A stretch of 38,146 nucleotides of DNA from Aggregatibacter actinomycetemcomitans (GTDB taxonomy: Bacteria; Pseudomonadota; Gammaproteobacteria; Enterobacterales; Pasteurellaceae): the NCBI RefSeq assembly GCF_003130205.1, contig NZ_NRDF01000016.1, forward strand, positions 1-38,146. The letters run 5' to 3'. Below the pieces are notes generated by a model, which was not told the DNA's origin, ran no database searches, and saw only the letters and a program-made list of their open reading frames with translations. Position 1 is the stretch's first letter. Every line of letters starts with the position of its first letter. This document shows positions 17,701-27,608 of this stretch, piece by piece. The position numbers and the translations under genes are program-made.

Positions 17701-18414
17701 TTAACAAATGGTCGTGCCGACATCGGTGCCGAGGATCACTTGGCGTAATGCGCCCGGTTTACCCATATTGAAGACCCGAATCGGCATGCCGTGGTCGCGG
17801 GCAAGGGTGAAGGCGGCAAGATCCATCACTTTTAATTCTTTATCGATGACTTCCGCATAGGTTAAGTTTTTATACAATTTGGCATTGGCATTTTTTGCCG
17901 GATCGCAGTCGTACACGCCATCCACTTTGGTGGCTTTTAACACCACATCCGCTTCAATTTCAATACCGCGTAAACAGGCGGCGGAATCGGTGGTAAAGAA
18001 AGGGCTGCCGGTGCCGGCAGAGAAAATTACGACACGTTTTTCGCGTAACATTTTGATGGCTTCGGACCAGTTGTAGGTATCGCAAATACCGTTTAACTGA
18101 AAGGCGGACATTAATTTAGCGTTGACATCGGCGCGATGGAGTGCGTCACGCATTGCCAAGCCGTTCATCACGGTCGCCAGCATCCCCATGTGGTCGCCCA
18201 CTACGCGGTTCATACCGGCTTTGGCAAGTTTGGCACCACGGAATAAATTGCCGCCGCCTAACACAACGCCGACTTCCACGTCCATTTCGATGAGCTCCTT
18301 AATTTCTAACGCCATTCTATCTAAAATGGAAGGATCGATACCGAATCCCTCATCGCCTTGTAAGGCTTCACCACTGAGTTTTAACAGAATTCTTTTATAA
18401 ATCGGTTGACTCAT
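17701..18414 (-). CDS. pyrH: Uridylate kinase (UMP kinase)
   Basis: PyrH phosphorylates UMP to UDP in pyrimidine synthesis; the bacterial enzyme is a hexamer of the amino acid kinase fold, activated by GTP and inhibited by UTP. The 237-residue protein shows [12 protein letters not shown] (ATP site), [45 protein letters not shown] and [13 protein letters not shown]. It begins the visible part of the translation/envelope cluster on this strand. In E. coli rpsB-tsf lie upstream; here a YidE-type gene does, so pyrH is separated from tsf. Confidence 0.97.
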   Translation of the reverse strand: MSQPIYKRILLKLSGEALQGDEGFGIDPSILDRMALEIKELIEMDVEVGVVLGGGNLFRGAKLAKAGMNRVVGDHMGMLATVMNGLAMRDALHRADVNAKLMSAFQLNGICDTYNWSEAIKMLREKRVVIFSAGTGSPFFTTDSAACLRGIEIEADVVLKATKVDGVYDCDPAKNANAKLYKNLTYAEVIDKELKVMDLAAFTLARDHGMPIRVFNMGKPGALRQVILGTDVGTTIC

Positions 18415-18498
18415 ATTTTTCCCTTTGTGTTAGCAAAAATCGGCTCATTTTAATGGATCTTGTCTAACCTGTGAAGCAAACATTGGAAAATGCTCCAA

Positions 18499-18554
18499 AA
18501 ACCGACCGCACTTTACACGGCGAAACGCATCTTCGCATAAAGTGCGGTCGGTTT
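18499..18554 (-). terminator. Terminator made of paired inverted uptake signals, after the yidE-like gene
   Basis: AAACCGACCGCACTTTA (18499-18515) pairs perfectly over 17 bp with its reverse complement at 18538-18554. A smaller GCGAA/TTCGC hairpin lies in the loop. On the minus strand it ends in five T residues. Both arms contain a full uptake signal (18505-18513, 18540-18548). It lies 17 bp after the stop of the yidE-like gene. Confidence 0.85.
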
Positions 18555-18570
18555 CAGAGGTGTTTTTTAA

Positions 18571-20229
18571 CTAGGTGAAACTCCATAACAATAACGCCAA
18601 TAACTGCGGCGAAATAATCCGCAGGAACATGGCGAGCGGATACACCGTGGCATAAGACAATGCCGCCGCGCCGCTTTCTTCCTTAATGGCATTGGCGAAA
18701 GCCAGCGCCGGCGGATCGGTCATGGAACCCGCCAGCACGCCGCACAGGGAAAGGTAATTGAGCTTGCTGTATAAGCGAGCAACAATGCCGGTAATCAGCA
18801 GCGGTATCAGGGTGATCACTACGCCGTATCCCATCCATTCCAAACCGCTGCCGTTAAGCAGAGTATCCAGGAAGCTGCCGCCGGATTTTAACCCGACCAC
18901 CGCCAGGAACAGCACAATCCCGATTTCACGCAAAGCAAGGTTGGCGCTTGGCGGCATAAACCAATACAGTTTTCCCACACTACCGATCCGCGCCAAAATC
19001 AACGCAACCACTAACGGACCGCCCGCTAACCCCAGTTTTAACGCCACCGGGAAACCGGGAATGTAAAACGGAATGGAGCCTAACAACACGCCTAAGCCAA
19101 TCCCGATAAACACCGGCAACATTTGCACTTGCTGCAATTTTTGTTCGGCGTTACCGATCACGGAGATGGCGTTATTTAACACATCGGTACGTCCAACCAT
19201 GTGCAACACGTCACCGAATTGCAGGCTGGTATTGGCGGTCGGCACCAGTTCTACCCCGGCACGATTCAAGCGGGAAATTACCACACCGTACTTTTGGTGA
19301 ATGCCCAGCGATTTAATTTTCTTGCCCAGCACTTTTTCACTGGTGACGACGACCCGTTCCGCACGAATCTCGCCGCTGATATTGGAAATCGGTAAATCCA
19401 ATTCCTCACCGATGACCAAACGCATTTTTTTCAATGCCGGCACTTCGCCCACCAAGTGCAGCACGTCACCCGGAAAAATTTCCGTATCGGCTTTCGGCAC
19501 GCTGATGTCGTCACCGCGTTTCAAACGGGAACAGACCACATCATGACTTTCAAAACCCGGAATATCCGCCAAGCGCAAACCGTCTAGATTTTTATTGGTT
19601 ACTTTTATGTTAATGGAGCCCAAAGATTCCTTATCCTGCCCGCTTTCATGTTGGAAATTGCGTTCTTCGTCGTCCACTTTCACTTTAAATGCCAAGCGAA
19701 TGAGCCACATACATAACAAAATCCCGCAAATACCGAACGGATACGCCATCGCGTATGCCGTCCCCATGGTGGTGTTCGCATCAGCAAAGCCCAATTCGTT
19801 TAAAATCTGTTGCCCCGCACCGAGAGACGGCGTATTGGTCACCGCCCCGGAATAAATCCCCAAAATAATATCCAACGGCATGCCCGCAAACTTATGAATC
19901 ACTACCACAGTGAGCCCGCCGAGCAGTACGATTAAAAATGCAAAACCGTTCAGTTTTAATCCTGAACGGCGCAGTGATGAGAAAAACCCCGGACCGACCT
20001 GAATTCCGATGGTATAAACAAACAGAATTAAGCCGAATTCCTGCACGAAATGCAACGTGTGCATATCCAGCTTCAGCCCGTATTCATTGGTAAAATGCGC
20101 CACGATGATCCCACCGAACAGCACGCCCCCCACGCCGAAACCGACGCCTTTGATTCTCCAATGCCCGATCCATAGCCCGATAACGGCAACTAACGCTAAT
20201 AGGCTCGTCGTAATTGCAATATCGCTCAT
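18571..20229 (-). CDS. YidE-type putative transporter (AspT/AAE family)
   Basis: The 552-residue inner-membrane protein has about ten membrane helices in two halves separated by two TrkA-C (RCK_C) domains, at about residues 200-285 and 290-370. Each domain has the D-V-L-H-L-V-G or D-V-L-H-M-V-G strand. It matches E. coli YidE in length (553) and in the first residues (MSDIAIT). The family includes the aspartate:alanine antiporter AspT, but the substrate of YidE-type members is not known. The chosen ATG has GAGGT at 5 bases; an earlier in-frame Met adds only five residues. It is divergent from the ABC transporter gene with a 123-base shared upstream region, and ends at a strong terminator. Confidence 0.88.
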   Translation of the reverse strand: MSDIAITTSLLALVAVIGLWIGHWRIKGVGFGVGGVLFGGIIVAHFTNEYGLKLDMHTLHFVQEFGLILFVYTIGIQVGPGFFSSLRRSGLKLNGFAFLIVLLGGLTVVVIHKFAGMPLDIILGIYSGAVTNTPSLGAGQQILNELGFADANTTMGTAYAMAYPFGICGILLCMWLIRLAFKVKVDDEERNFQHESGQDKESLGSINIKVTNKNLDGLRLADIPGFESHDVVCSRLKRGDDISVPKADTEIFPGDVLHLVGEVPALKKMRLVIGEELDLPISNISGEIRAERVVVTSEKVLGKKIKSLGIHQKYGVVISRLNRAGVELVPTANTSLQFGDVLHMVGRTDVLNNAISVIGNAEQKLQQVQMLPVFIGIGLGVLLGSIPFYIPGFPVALKLGLAGGPLVVALILARIGSVGKLYWFMPPSANLALREIGIVLFLAVVGLKSGGSFLDTLLNGSGLEWMGYGVVITLIPLLITGIVARLYSKLNYLSLCGVLAGSMTDPPALAFANAIKEESGAAALSYATVYPLAMFLRIISPQLLALLLWSFT

Positions 20230-20352
20230 ATTTACCTCAAACAAAATTAGCTGAAAAGATTATAACAAGTTGATTTTTCACTTGCTGAAGTAAAGCTAAA
20301 AAATGCCGACTCCATCACATTTTTACTTGCCTAATAAGAAAATCTTTTTAAA

Positions 20353-22170
20353 ATGAACCGCACTTTTTCGTTATCGGATTATATGATGGATCATACTCAG
20401 GAAATTATTACTTCTTTACTTTGGATTGCAAAAACCTTGGCAATCACCGCCGTTGTTTTCAGTTTCAGTATCTTTTTATTGGTGTATCTCACCAGCTGGG
20501 GCAAACAATTCTGGATGTTCGCTGGCGGCTATCTTTCGCCGAAGCGCAGCATCAAACCGCTGTTATTTTTCACCTTAATCGTCACCTTGACGCTATTTAG
20601 CGTGCGCCTCAGCTTGGTGTACTCCATCTGGTATAACAATATGTACACCGCGCTCCAGGAATTCAACGAACCGGTATTTTGGGAACAAATGCTCCTCTTT
20701 GGCTTTATTGCCGGCTTTTCCGTTCTCTCGGCGCTTATTAGCTATTACGTTAGCCAACGCTTTTCCATTAACTGGATTGAATGGCTGAATAGCGAAATGG
20801 TGGAAAAATGGATGAGTAATCGCGCTTACTACAAAAGCCAATATACTGGTCATAATCTGGACAACCCCGATCAGCGGATTCAACAAGACGTGCAATCTTA
20901 CGTCAAAACCACTCTTTCCCTCAGCACCGGCGTAATCAATGCCGTCACCTCCATGATTTCCTACACCATTTTGCTGTGGGGCTTGGCGGGCCCGATGCGC
21001 GTGCTCGGCGTAAAAATTCCGCACATGATGGTATTTCTGGTGTTCGCTTATGTGATTTTCACCACGTTTATCGCCTTTTGGCTTGGGAAACCCCTAATCC
21101 GCCTGAATTTCGCCAATGAGAAATTAAACGCGAACTATCGTTATTCCCTAATCCGCGTCAAAGAATACGCCGAAAGTATCGCTTTCTATGCCGGTGAAAA
21201 AGTGGAAAAAAGCCAACTGTATAAACAATTTCGCGCGGTTATCGACAATATGTGGGACATCGTGTTTCGAACGTTAAAATTTTCCGGTTTCAACTTGGTA
21301 GTAAGCCAAATTTCGGTGGTGTTCCCGCTACTCATTCAAGTAGGGCGTTATTTTGAAAAACAAATTAAACTGGGCGACTTAATGCAAACCTTACAGGTTT
21401 TCGGACAGTTACACTCAAATCTCTCCTTTTTCCGTAACAGTTACGACAATTTCGCCGAATATAAAGCCACATTAGACCGTTTAACCGGCTTCCAATACAG
21501 CGTAGAAGCGGCACAAAAAGAGAGTAAAACGCATATTTCCGACCACCCGAGCGATGTCATTTTCCAACAGCTCAGCGTTAAATCGCCGCTTGGCAAAACC
21601 CTGATTAAAGATCTCAATCTCACCCTACTAAAAGGGAATTCACTGCTTATTCAAGGGCAATCGGGCGTAGGTAAAACCACCTTATTACGCACCGTTGCGG
21701 GATTATGGACACATGCCCGAGGAAAAGTGTTCTGCCCGCAACATAACACCCTGTTCCTATCACAGCGCCCTTATCTGCCACAAGGGGATTTACTCACAGC
21801 ACTGTATTACCCGAATTCCACAGAAAAAACGGATTTGGCGGAAGTCAGCGAGGTGTTACAACAAGTTCAGCTTGCCCATTTGCAGGATCGTTTGGCACAG
21901 GAACAAGACTGGAACCGCATTTTATCCCTCGGCGAACAACAACGCCTTGCCTTCGCCCGTTTATTATTGCACAAGCCGCAAGTCGCCTTTTTAGACGAAG
22001 CTACCGCCAGTCTTGACGAAGGGCTGGAAGACGCCATGTATCGTCTCATTCGCCATACATTACCGAATACGACGATTATCAGCGTAGGGCACCGTTCAAC
22101 GTTGGTGCCGTTGCATCAACATCGTTTGGAGTTGCAGGTTGATGGAAGTTGGATATTGACTACCGGTTAA
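20353..22170 (+). CDS. ABC transporter, fused permease and ATPase (YddA/SbmA-BacA type)
   Basis: This 605-residue protein has about six membrane helices (22-46, 68-92, 112-132, 195-210, 225-245, 310-332) with the NPDQRIQQDV stretch (171-180) typical of the SbmA/BacA/YddA group. The nucleotide-binding domain follows: Walker A GQSGVGKTT (435-443), signature LSLGEQQR, Walker B VAFLDEATA and the switch His in SVGHRS. The substrate is unknown; relatives move peptides or very long acyl chains. The first codons contain an uptake signal (20357-20365, encoding N-R-T-F), and the ribosome site is weak, so translation may begin at the later ATG pair near 20383. It is the only plus-strand gene between 529 and 27600. 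Confidence 0.87.
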   Translation: MNRTFSLSDYMMDHTQEIITSLLWIAKTLAITAVVFSFSIFLLVYLTSWGKQFWMFAGGYLSPKRSIKPLLFFTLIVTLTLFSVRLSLVYSIWYNNMYTALQEFNEPVFWEQMLLFGFIAGFSVLSALISYYVSQRFSINWIEWLNSEMVEKWMSNRAYYKSQYTGHNLDNPDQRIQQDVQSYVKTTLSLSTGVINAVTSMISYTILLWGLAGPMRVLGVKIPHMMVFLVFAYVIFTTFIAFWLGKPLIRLNFANEKLNANYRYSLIRVKEYAESIAFYAGEKVEKSQLYKQFRAVIDNMWDIVFRTLKFSGFNLVVSQISVVFPLLIQVGRYFEKQIKLGDLMQTLQVFGQLHSNLSFFRNSYDNFAEYKATLDRLTGFQYSVEAAQKESKTHISDHPSDVIFQQLSVKSPLGKTLIKDLNLTLLKGNSLLIQGQSGVGKTTLLRTVAGLWTHARGKVFCPQHNTLFLSQRPYLPQGDLLTALYYPNSTEKTDLAEVSEVLQQVQLAHLQDRLAQEQDWNRILSLGEQQRLAFARLLLHKPQVAFLDEATASLDEGLEDAMYRLIRHTLPNTTIISVGHRSTLVPLHQHRLELQVDGSWILTTG

Positions 22171-22314
22171 GATTTTCGCTCTACTTCACCACAGAGTCCG
22201 ATCGATGCCTAAAGTGCGGTAGTGTTTTACAGTGTTTTTTAAAACCCTTGAAAAGGGCATAGCAGAAAAGTAGTGGGTAAAAGTGAGTTAAAGACCTTAT
22301 AGTACGGGGCATTA
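22171..22314. other. Non-coding stretch after the ABC transporter gene
   Basis: The 629-base gap between the ABC transporter and the haem receptor begins here. It holds one uptake signal (22212-22220) and a short CCCTT/AAGGG inverted repeat near 22243-22256 without a convincing T tract. The rest of the gap is the transposase remnant (22315-22678), a terminator (22679-22703), and about 96 AT-rich bases before the receptor stop in which I see nothing. Confidence 0.6.
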
Positions 22315-22678
22315 ACCCACTTTTTTGAATTTATCAACAAAAAAATGCATTACGCTGACACAGATGGGGAAAGCCTTAAAAGTTATCATTAGGACGCCTA
22401 AAAATAGCCATAAAAATGACTTTTATGTCCGGTTCTGTGGTATCGAAATCATCAAACGTTGTTGACGGAACGCTCGGACAAGCCGAATGAGAGAAGGGTG
22501 ATTTTTCTTAGAAAAAGCGATATATGAATTAGTTATTCACCTTTGAACAATATGCCGATTTAGGCATTGAAAAACAACTAATCGACTTAAAGGATAAGAA
22601 TTAAAACAAAAATTAGCCGTGCATCATGGTTTAACAAGGAGGCGTAACATAGTGTTTATTAAGGATTTTCTAAAATAG
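22315..22678 (+). pseudogene. Decayed transposase fragment (copy B)
   Basis: The start (TTGAATTTATCAACAAAAAA) is nearly the same as bases 218-236 of copy A, and the later stretch GCCTTAAAAGTTATCATTAG matches 393-412 of copy A in outline. So this copy seems to have lost the zinc-ribbon part by deletion. The far end reads, with one stop, as KTTNRLKG followed by LKQKLAVHHGLTRRR and FIKDFLK, ending at the TAG at 22676-22678. That resembles the C terminus of the same kind of transposase, where an N-T-T-N-x-x-E-G block and an H-N-G-L block are usual. Several stops and shifts make it dead. It lies in the same orientation as copy A, 22 kb away. Confidence 0.55.
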
Positions 22679-22703
22679 AAAGAGTTGGTTTTACCAACTC
22701 TTT
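22679..22703 (-). terminator. Hairpin terminator downstream of the haem receptor gene
   Basis: AGAGTTGG (22681-22688) and CCAACTCT (22694-22701) form a perfect stem, extended by two A-T pairs, with a 5-base loop. T-rich tails lie on both strands, so it can work in both directions. It is about 96 bases past the receptor's final stop. Confidence 0.7.
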
Positions 22704-22799
22704 TGTCTATATTCCTGCATATTTATTATTGTTTAATAAATATACAGACCCTGTTAGAGTACTCGATCGATGTCTCTAGATGTTCTATCAGTTAAATTA

Positions 22800-25550
22800 T
22801 CAGAATTTGTAGCTCACTGATAAGACGAAAGTTCGCCCTCTGGCATAATTATTCAGAATAGAATTGGTCTTTCCACCGTATCTTCCGTTACATAATCCGT
22901 TAGAATCACACTGAACTATATCATCTCCATAGGAATTGAGATTTTCAAAGGTGGAGAAATAACGTTGGGTTGCGGCATCATTTGCGGCATCCAACGGGTC
23001 AATATATCTTTTATCAAAGACATTTTATATATCCGCGCGAATGACTAAATTTTCGATGGGTTCATAAGCCACATAGAAATCAACCGCTAACGGTTGCTTA
23101 TCAATAGTCTCGGTTTCTTTAATCACACGTTTGCCGATATTATGCGGATCAGCGGTATTGCCGGGTTGAGTGCCGTCAATGTATCTTTCTTCCGTAGTGG
23201 CACGTTTACTTTTACCGTAATATCTGACCGCACTTCCGACGGTTAATTTACGATCAAACCAGCGTGAACCGATTTCCAAGCGACCATAATCTCTCGGCAA
23301 CGTAGAAATTTTAGTTAAACCATAACCTTGTTTTATTTGATCCTGTTTCGATGCGTTATTTGGTGATTCACTGGCATCGCTGTAGTTAGTCGGCTGATTG
23401 GTTTTCTGATAAGCGTAAGACAAATTGGTAAAGAACCGACCCGCATCATAATTAAGCTCTAATTCCAAGCCATGTTTATTGACGCGTTTTTGATAATTTC
23501 GGTGTTGAATCGTATAGCTCAGCCCGGTTGTCGTTACCCAACTTGGCGGTACACCGGCTTGAGTATTCCACCATTTGCCATAAACGTTATGGATGTAATC
23601 TTTAATGCGGCTACGATAAAACACGGCTTTTAAACCCAATACATCATCATCCAGGAACACATTATTTTTGAACGTATTAAAACCGATTTGATAGGTATCC
23701 GCACGCTCGGGTTTTAAGTTTGTGTTCACACCGGAATCGCCGATTTGTGAAAAATACATTTCCTGAATATTCGGCATTCTATGGGTTCTGGCATAGCTGA
23801 TAAAAGGCATAAAATAATCACTTGGCGCGGCGCTCAAAACGACGGAATGATTGACCGCACTTTTCTTGCCGCCCTTTTTATACACCGGTTCATACAAATC
23901 ACAACTTGGATTGCAGTGTTTTTTATAAATTTCCGAATCTTCTCCAAATGCCTTTTTAAAATCGCTCGGGCTGTTGTAATAGGCAGTATATTCACCGTTA
24001 AACTTGTACTTCACAAAATTCACACTGTAATCAAGTTTAAAGATGTCACGAGTCAAAGAGGTATCCAGATAAACCGTATTAAAACGCTGTTCGCCGGAAG
24101 GCTGTAAAATAGTCGATTTTTGCGGAAGTATGCCTTTATCGCCTTTGAAACGACCTAAAAAGTCATATAGTCTGCCTTTTTGCGAAGGACCGTCGTAAAA
24201 AGGACTGAGTTCTTCCGGGAAGCGATTTTTAGTATATTGATTTTTAAATAAATTCACGCCTAAGGTCGTTTTCAGATCGGTTTCTTTTGGCAGCGAAAAG
24301 GTATAGCTGTTACTAATATCAATAATATCCGCCGTATTTTTGGTTTCTAAATATTTCAGTACCTGCCAGCCGCCAAAACGTGAACCGCTCGGATACTTTT
24401 GTTTGCCTACGTTATGTGCCAGCAATACATTGAGATCAAGATAGCCATTATTATTAAAATTATAATTTAATTGATAATTCCGATTCTCGATTTTTCTACT
24501 GCCGATATGATTATCAAGCGTTCGGTATTGTAAATTTAAGGTATGTCGATCATCTGAAAATTCCACTTTCACTAAATGGCTTTTTGAACGCTGAACCAAA
24601 CTTGAAGGATCTATCGGTGTTAAATCCCATTGTGGAACTTCGTTTTCATTCCAGATTTTACCTAACTCGGCGATATATTCCTTTAACTTTTGCGGATCGT
24701 TATATTTTTTATTCCAAGGATATTCCCACGTACTCTTACCCGCTGAATTTTTTATCGAAAAGTCACGTTCCCATTCGTTTTTTTCACTGTTAAATTTCAA
24801 CTGATGGCTGCGGAAAAATTCATTTCTTTTTCTTTCAAGAAACCCTTTACCTACATCGGAGATACGTTCGCCACCACCGCCGACCTTATAATTTTGTGAA
24901 ACCTCTCTTTGGCTATAACCGTACAGAACACCGATATATCCGCCATTGTCCAACCATTTACGGGCAGCGCCCATTGCCATGTAGTTATATTTGGTTTCGT
25001 TATCGCCGGTTAATCCTTTAGTGAGGAAGCCATAGTTTTTATCTCCCTGAATCACATCATTTACACCCAAAGTTCTGAAATTTGCCGCCCCGTACAAGGA
25101 ATTTACCCCGCCGGTTCCGCTAAAATTGCCTTTGGTTAAATCTATACCGGCAATAAAATTCGGATCGATTGCCGCACCAAACTGCGAATTACCACCTGCA
25201 CGCCCCGCATCCATGGAGGTTGAATAAAAAGTTTGTGTCACCCCATCAACCATGGTGTTCGCCCGTCCAAACCCGGTTTCGCCGCGAATGTTTAAGGATA
25301 GTACGCCGGAACCTTTATCCTGTTGAGTAAACGCCCCGGGAATACTGCGTACCACATTATCAACGGTTTCTGTGGACTTGAAGACATTCTCGCGGGTACT
25401 TTTGGCTTTCGCCTCGGTAAATGGTTTTTTCTCGTTCGCAATGGTTTTTTCAACAACGTCGATTTGATCTAATTGTTCCTCTGCATTGGCAACATTCAGC
25501 ACGTTTAAAATGCAAAATGTGACCAAATTTAACTTAATAAACTTGCTCAT
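22800..25550 (-). pseudogene. tdhA: TonB-dependent haem receptor (TdhA-like), broken by an in-frame TAA
   Basis: Full-length, this would be a 916-residue outer-membrane haem/haemoglobin receptor. It has a signal peptide ending ANA (about 1-23), the TonB box region DQIDVVEK, a plug domain with [17 protein letters not shown], and a 22-strand barrel with [21 protein letters not shown] at 23025-23027 (codon 842) interrupts the same frame. Reading resumes directly as [20 protein letters not shown] and ends in SVSYKF at 22800. The H. influenzae homologue, as I recall it, has Gln here (Ala-Glu-Val-Gln-Asn), so a single C-to-T change (CAA to TAA) fits. The shortened 841-residue product lacks the last strands and the terminal Phe needed for BAM insertion. 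The upstream signals (AAGGAG, Fur box) are intact, which suggests recent loss. The gene name is by similarity and less sure than the family. Confidence 0.88.
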
Positions 25551-25586
25551 TTATTCTCCTTAGGAAAGTTTATTTTTATTAGTCTT

Positions 25587-25605
25587 GATAATCATTCTCA
25601 TTATC
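25587..25605. promoter_or_regulatory. Fur box upstream of the haem receptor
   Basis: GATAATCATTCTCATTATC matches the 19-base Fur consensus GATAATGATAATCATTATC at 16 of 19 positions. It lies 37 bases upstream of the receptor start, where iron-loaded Fur would block transcription. Iron-repressed control is inferred from the site and the gene type. Confidence 0.88.
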
Positions 25606-25821
25606 GATCTTTTTATAAATGAATACAATAAAAGCAATATAAGATTTTTGCTAAAACGTGTTTGCAGAAGAATCAATTAGATAAGCTGCATCAATTTTAC
25701 AAGTGATCAATAAATAAGCATTTTTATCAATATTGACAGGCGACTTATTTTATATAGAAAAATAAGTTATTAGCAAGAAAAAAAGAAATTCAAAAAATGG
25801 GAAGAGGGGAGATAAAGAAGA

Positions 25822-25853
25822 AAAAAGTGCGGTGAAAATCCACCGCACTTTTT
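25822..25853 (-). terminator. Terminator of paired inverted uptake signals, after glpR
   Basis: AAAAAGTGCGGTG (25822-25834) and CACCGCACTTTTT (25841-25853) form a perfect 13-bp stem with a 6-base loop. Each arm has a full uptake signal (25825-25833, 25842-25850). On the minus strand it ends in a T run, 20 bases after the glpR stop. Confidence 0.85.
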
Positions 25854-25873
25854 ACACAAAAACCAATAAAACG

Positions 25874-26629
25874 CTAGCAAACAACTAAATTGACATTCTT
25901 GTTTTTCAGCAGTTCATCAATGCTCGGCGGTACGTCCATGTCGGTAAAAACATATTCCACATCGGTAATTGAACCCAGTTTCACCATGGCGCGGCGGCTG
26001 AATTTGGAATGGTCGGTGACTAACAAGGTGTTGCGGGAATTATCAATAATTGCCCGTTTAACCTGCACTTCGTGGTAATCGTAATCCAGCAATGTGCCGT
26101 CTAAATCAATAGCGCTGATGCCTAACACGCCGAAATCCAGACGGAATTGGGACAAAAATTCTACCGTCGATTCACCGATAATGCCGCCGTCTTGACGTAA
26201 AGAACCGCTGGCGATGGTAATGTCGAAAGAGTCATTTTGCATGAGAATATGCGCGGCATTGAGATTGTTGGTGACAATACGTAATCTTTGATGCCCCAGC
26301 AAAGCAAAAGAAACGGCTTCGGAGGTAGTGCCGATGTCGATAAACAATGAGGCGCCATTTGGAATGAGCTCAACCGCCTGTTTGGCGATACGATTTTTTT
26401 CTTGAGAAAAAAAGTGTTTGCGATCGTGATAATCGCTGTTTTCGGCGGTGGAAGGTGAAGCGGCGCCGCCATGATGACGGCGAATGAAGTTGGCTTCCGC
26501 CAGTTCATTTAAATCGCGTCGAATGGTTTGCGGACTCACGTCAAACAAAGCCACCAATTCATCGGTGCTCAAATACCCTTTTTGCTTCACCAGTTCGACA
26601 ATTTTTTGATGACGAAGAGATTGTCTCAT
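25874..26629 (-). CDS. glpR: Glycerol-3-phosphate regulon repressor GlpR (DeoR family)
   Basis: GlpR represses genes for glycerol and glycerol-3-phosphate use and releases DNA when glycerol-3-phosphate binds. The 251-residue protein has the DeoR helix-turn-helix (about 20-42, LSTDELVALFDVSPQTIRRD), RRHHGGA, and the sugar-phosphate sensor domain with LFIDIGTTSEAV, IVTNNLN, GGIIGE, and LLVTDHSKFSRRAMV. It is close to E. coli GlpR along its whole length. It follows glpG (61-bp gap), as in the E. coli glpEGR operon. No glycerol catabolic genes are in this window, so its targets lie elsewhere. Confidence 0.95.
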   Translation of the reverse strand: MRQSLRHQKIVELVKQKGYLSTDELVALFDVSPQTIRRDLNELAEANFIRRHHGGAASPSTAENSDYHDRKHFFSQEKNRIAKQAVELIPNGASLFIDIGTTSEAVSFALLGHQRLRIVTNNLNAAHILMQNDSFDITIASGSLRQDGGIIGESTVEFLSQFRLDFGVLGISAIDLDGTLLDYDYHEVQVKRAIIDNSRNTLLVTDHSKFSRRAMVKLGSITDVEYVFTDMDVPPSIDELLKNKNVNLVVC

Positions 26630-26690
26630 GCGTATTTCCTCATTCCCATAAGCATTCGGGCTGCTAATTTACCGCATTTTAGTGAGGAAA

Positions 26691-27566
26691 TCACGATTTA
26701 ACGCGAATATTTCGATCCGCAAACGCCAGCAATACGCCCACCAACAAACCGGAAATATGCGCCGTGTTGCCAATATTAATATCCACCAGCGGACCGGCAA
26801 AGCCAAGCAAAATCCCGACCACCAACATATTGAAAAAGCCTTCCGGCACGTCAAAATCCATTTTTTTATTGAGCTTATCCAACACAAATACATAGCCCAG
26901 CACCGCATACACCACGCCGGACAAGCCAAAGAATGCCGGTCCGCTCACCATGTTTTGCGCAATGCCGCTCACCGCGCCGGCAAGGAAATAAATTTGCAGC
27001 AGCTTGAAACTGCCCAATCGGCGTTCAATCGCGCCACCGAAAATCCACCACCATGTGAGGTTAAACAGAATGTGCATATTGGACAAATGCACTAAAGTAT
27101 GGCTGAAATAGCGCCAAATTTCGCCGTATTGGTCGGACTCATCGGGAAAATGGGAAAACAGTACGATAGGTTCGGCAAAACCGAATAACATGCCAAGATA
27201 AATCAGGGCACAAAGTGCGGTCACAATGACGGTTATTTTTCGCTGTTGAAGGTAAGCCGGCAAGGAAATTGCACTGTGCGGTTGCGCATCATTGGATACT
27301 GCCCCACGACGCACTTTAATGGGGCTTGCGCCGCTTTGCCAGGCCTGCGCGTTCTGCTGTGCCAGCCATGTTTGTAAAACATCGTCACATTCCTGCACAA
27401 TCGCTTCAAAGTGCGGTGCATTTTGCGGCAGAAAAACATGATAAGCCGGCTCGCCCTGTTCGTTGGTCTTTTCTTCAACGACTAAATCCACTTGATATTT
27501 CGCGCGAATATGCTCACGAAAATGACTGACTAACGCGGGAATTTCACTACCAAACAAATGCTGCAT
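26691..27566 (-). CDS. glpG: Rhomboid intramembrane serine protease GlpG
   Basis: GlpG cleaves membrane proteins within the bilayer. The 291-residue protein has an N-terminal cytoplasmic domain (about 1-95), then six membrane helices. The catalytic dyad is Ser216 in FFGLSGVVYAVLGY and His270 in NTAHISGLLVG; the WRYFSHTLVH and HILFNLTWWW blocks are also family-typical. The start has AAGGA upstream. glpR follows on the same strand. The usual upstream partner glpE is separated by a gene on the opposite strand (27609-27923). Confidence 0.95.
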   Translation of the reverse strand: MQHLFGSEIPALVSHFREHIRAKYQVDLVVEEKTNEQGEPAYHVFLPQNAPHFEAIVQECDDVLQTWLAQQNAQAWQSGASPIKVRRGAVSNDAQPHSAISLPAYLQQRKITVIVTALCALIYLGMLFGFAEPIVLFSHFPDESDQYGEIWRYFSHTLVHLSNMHILFNLTWWWIFGGAIERRLGSFKLLQIYFLAGAVSGIAQNMVSGPAFFGLSGVVYAVLGYVFVLDKLNKKMDFDVPEGFFNMLVVGILLGFAGPLVDINIGNTAHISGLLVGVLLAFADRNIRVKS

Positions 27567-27608
27567 TTGCTATATTCCTTTTCCAAAAATTTGATGTACG
27601 GAGAAAAA

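Larger units (their letters stand above)
25551..25873. other. AT-rich regulatory gap between the haem receptor and glpR
   Basis: These 323 bases hold the receptor's ribosome site (AAGGAG, 7 bases before its ATG), the Fur box at 25587-25605, and an AT-rich stretch (25610-25800) likely to carry the receptor promoter on the minus strand. They also hold the glpR terminator at 25822-25853. I see no further gene. Confidence 0.6.

Noticed and set aside
18571-22170. yidE-like gene and ABC transporter as a new toxin-export or defence system
   Set aside because: Both are known conserved families, and as I recall the same pair is adjacent in H. influenzae, so this is ordinary core gene content.
22243-22256. 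CCCTT/AAGGG inverted repeat as terminator of the ABC transporter gene
   Set aside because: The stem is only 5 bp with a tiny loop and lacks a T tract on the plus strand.
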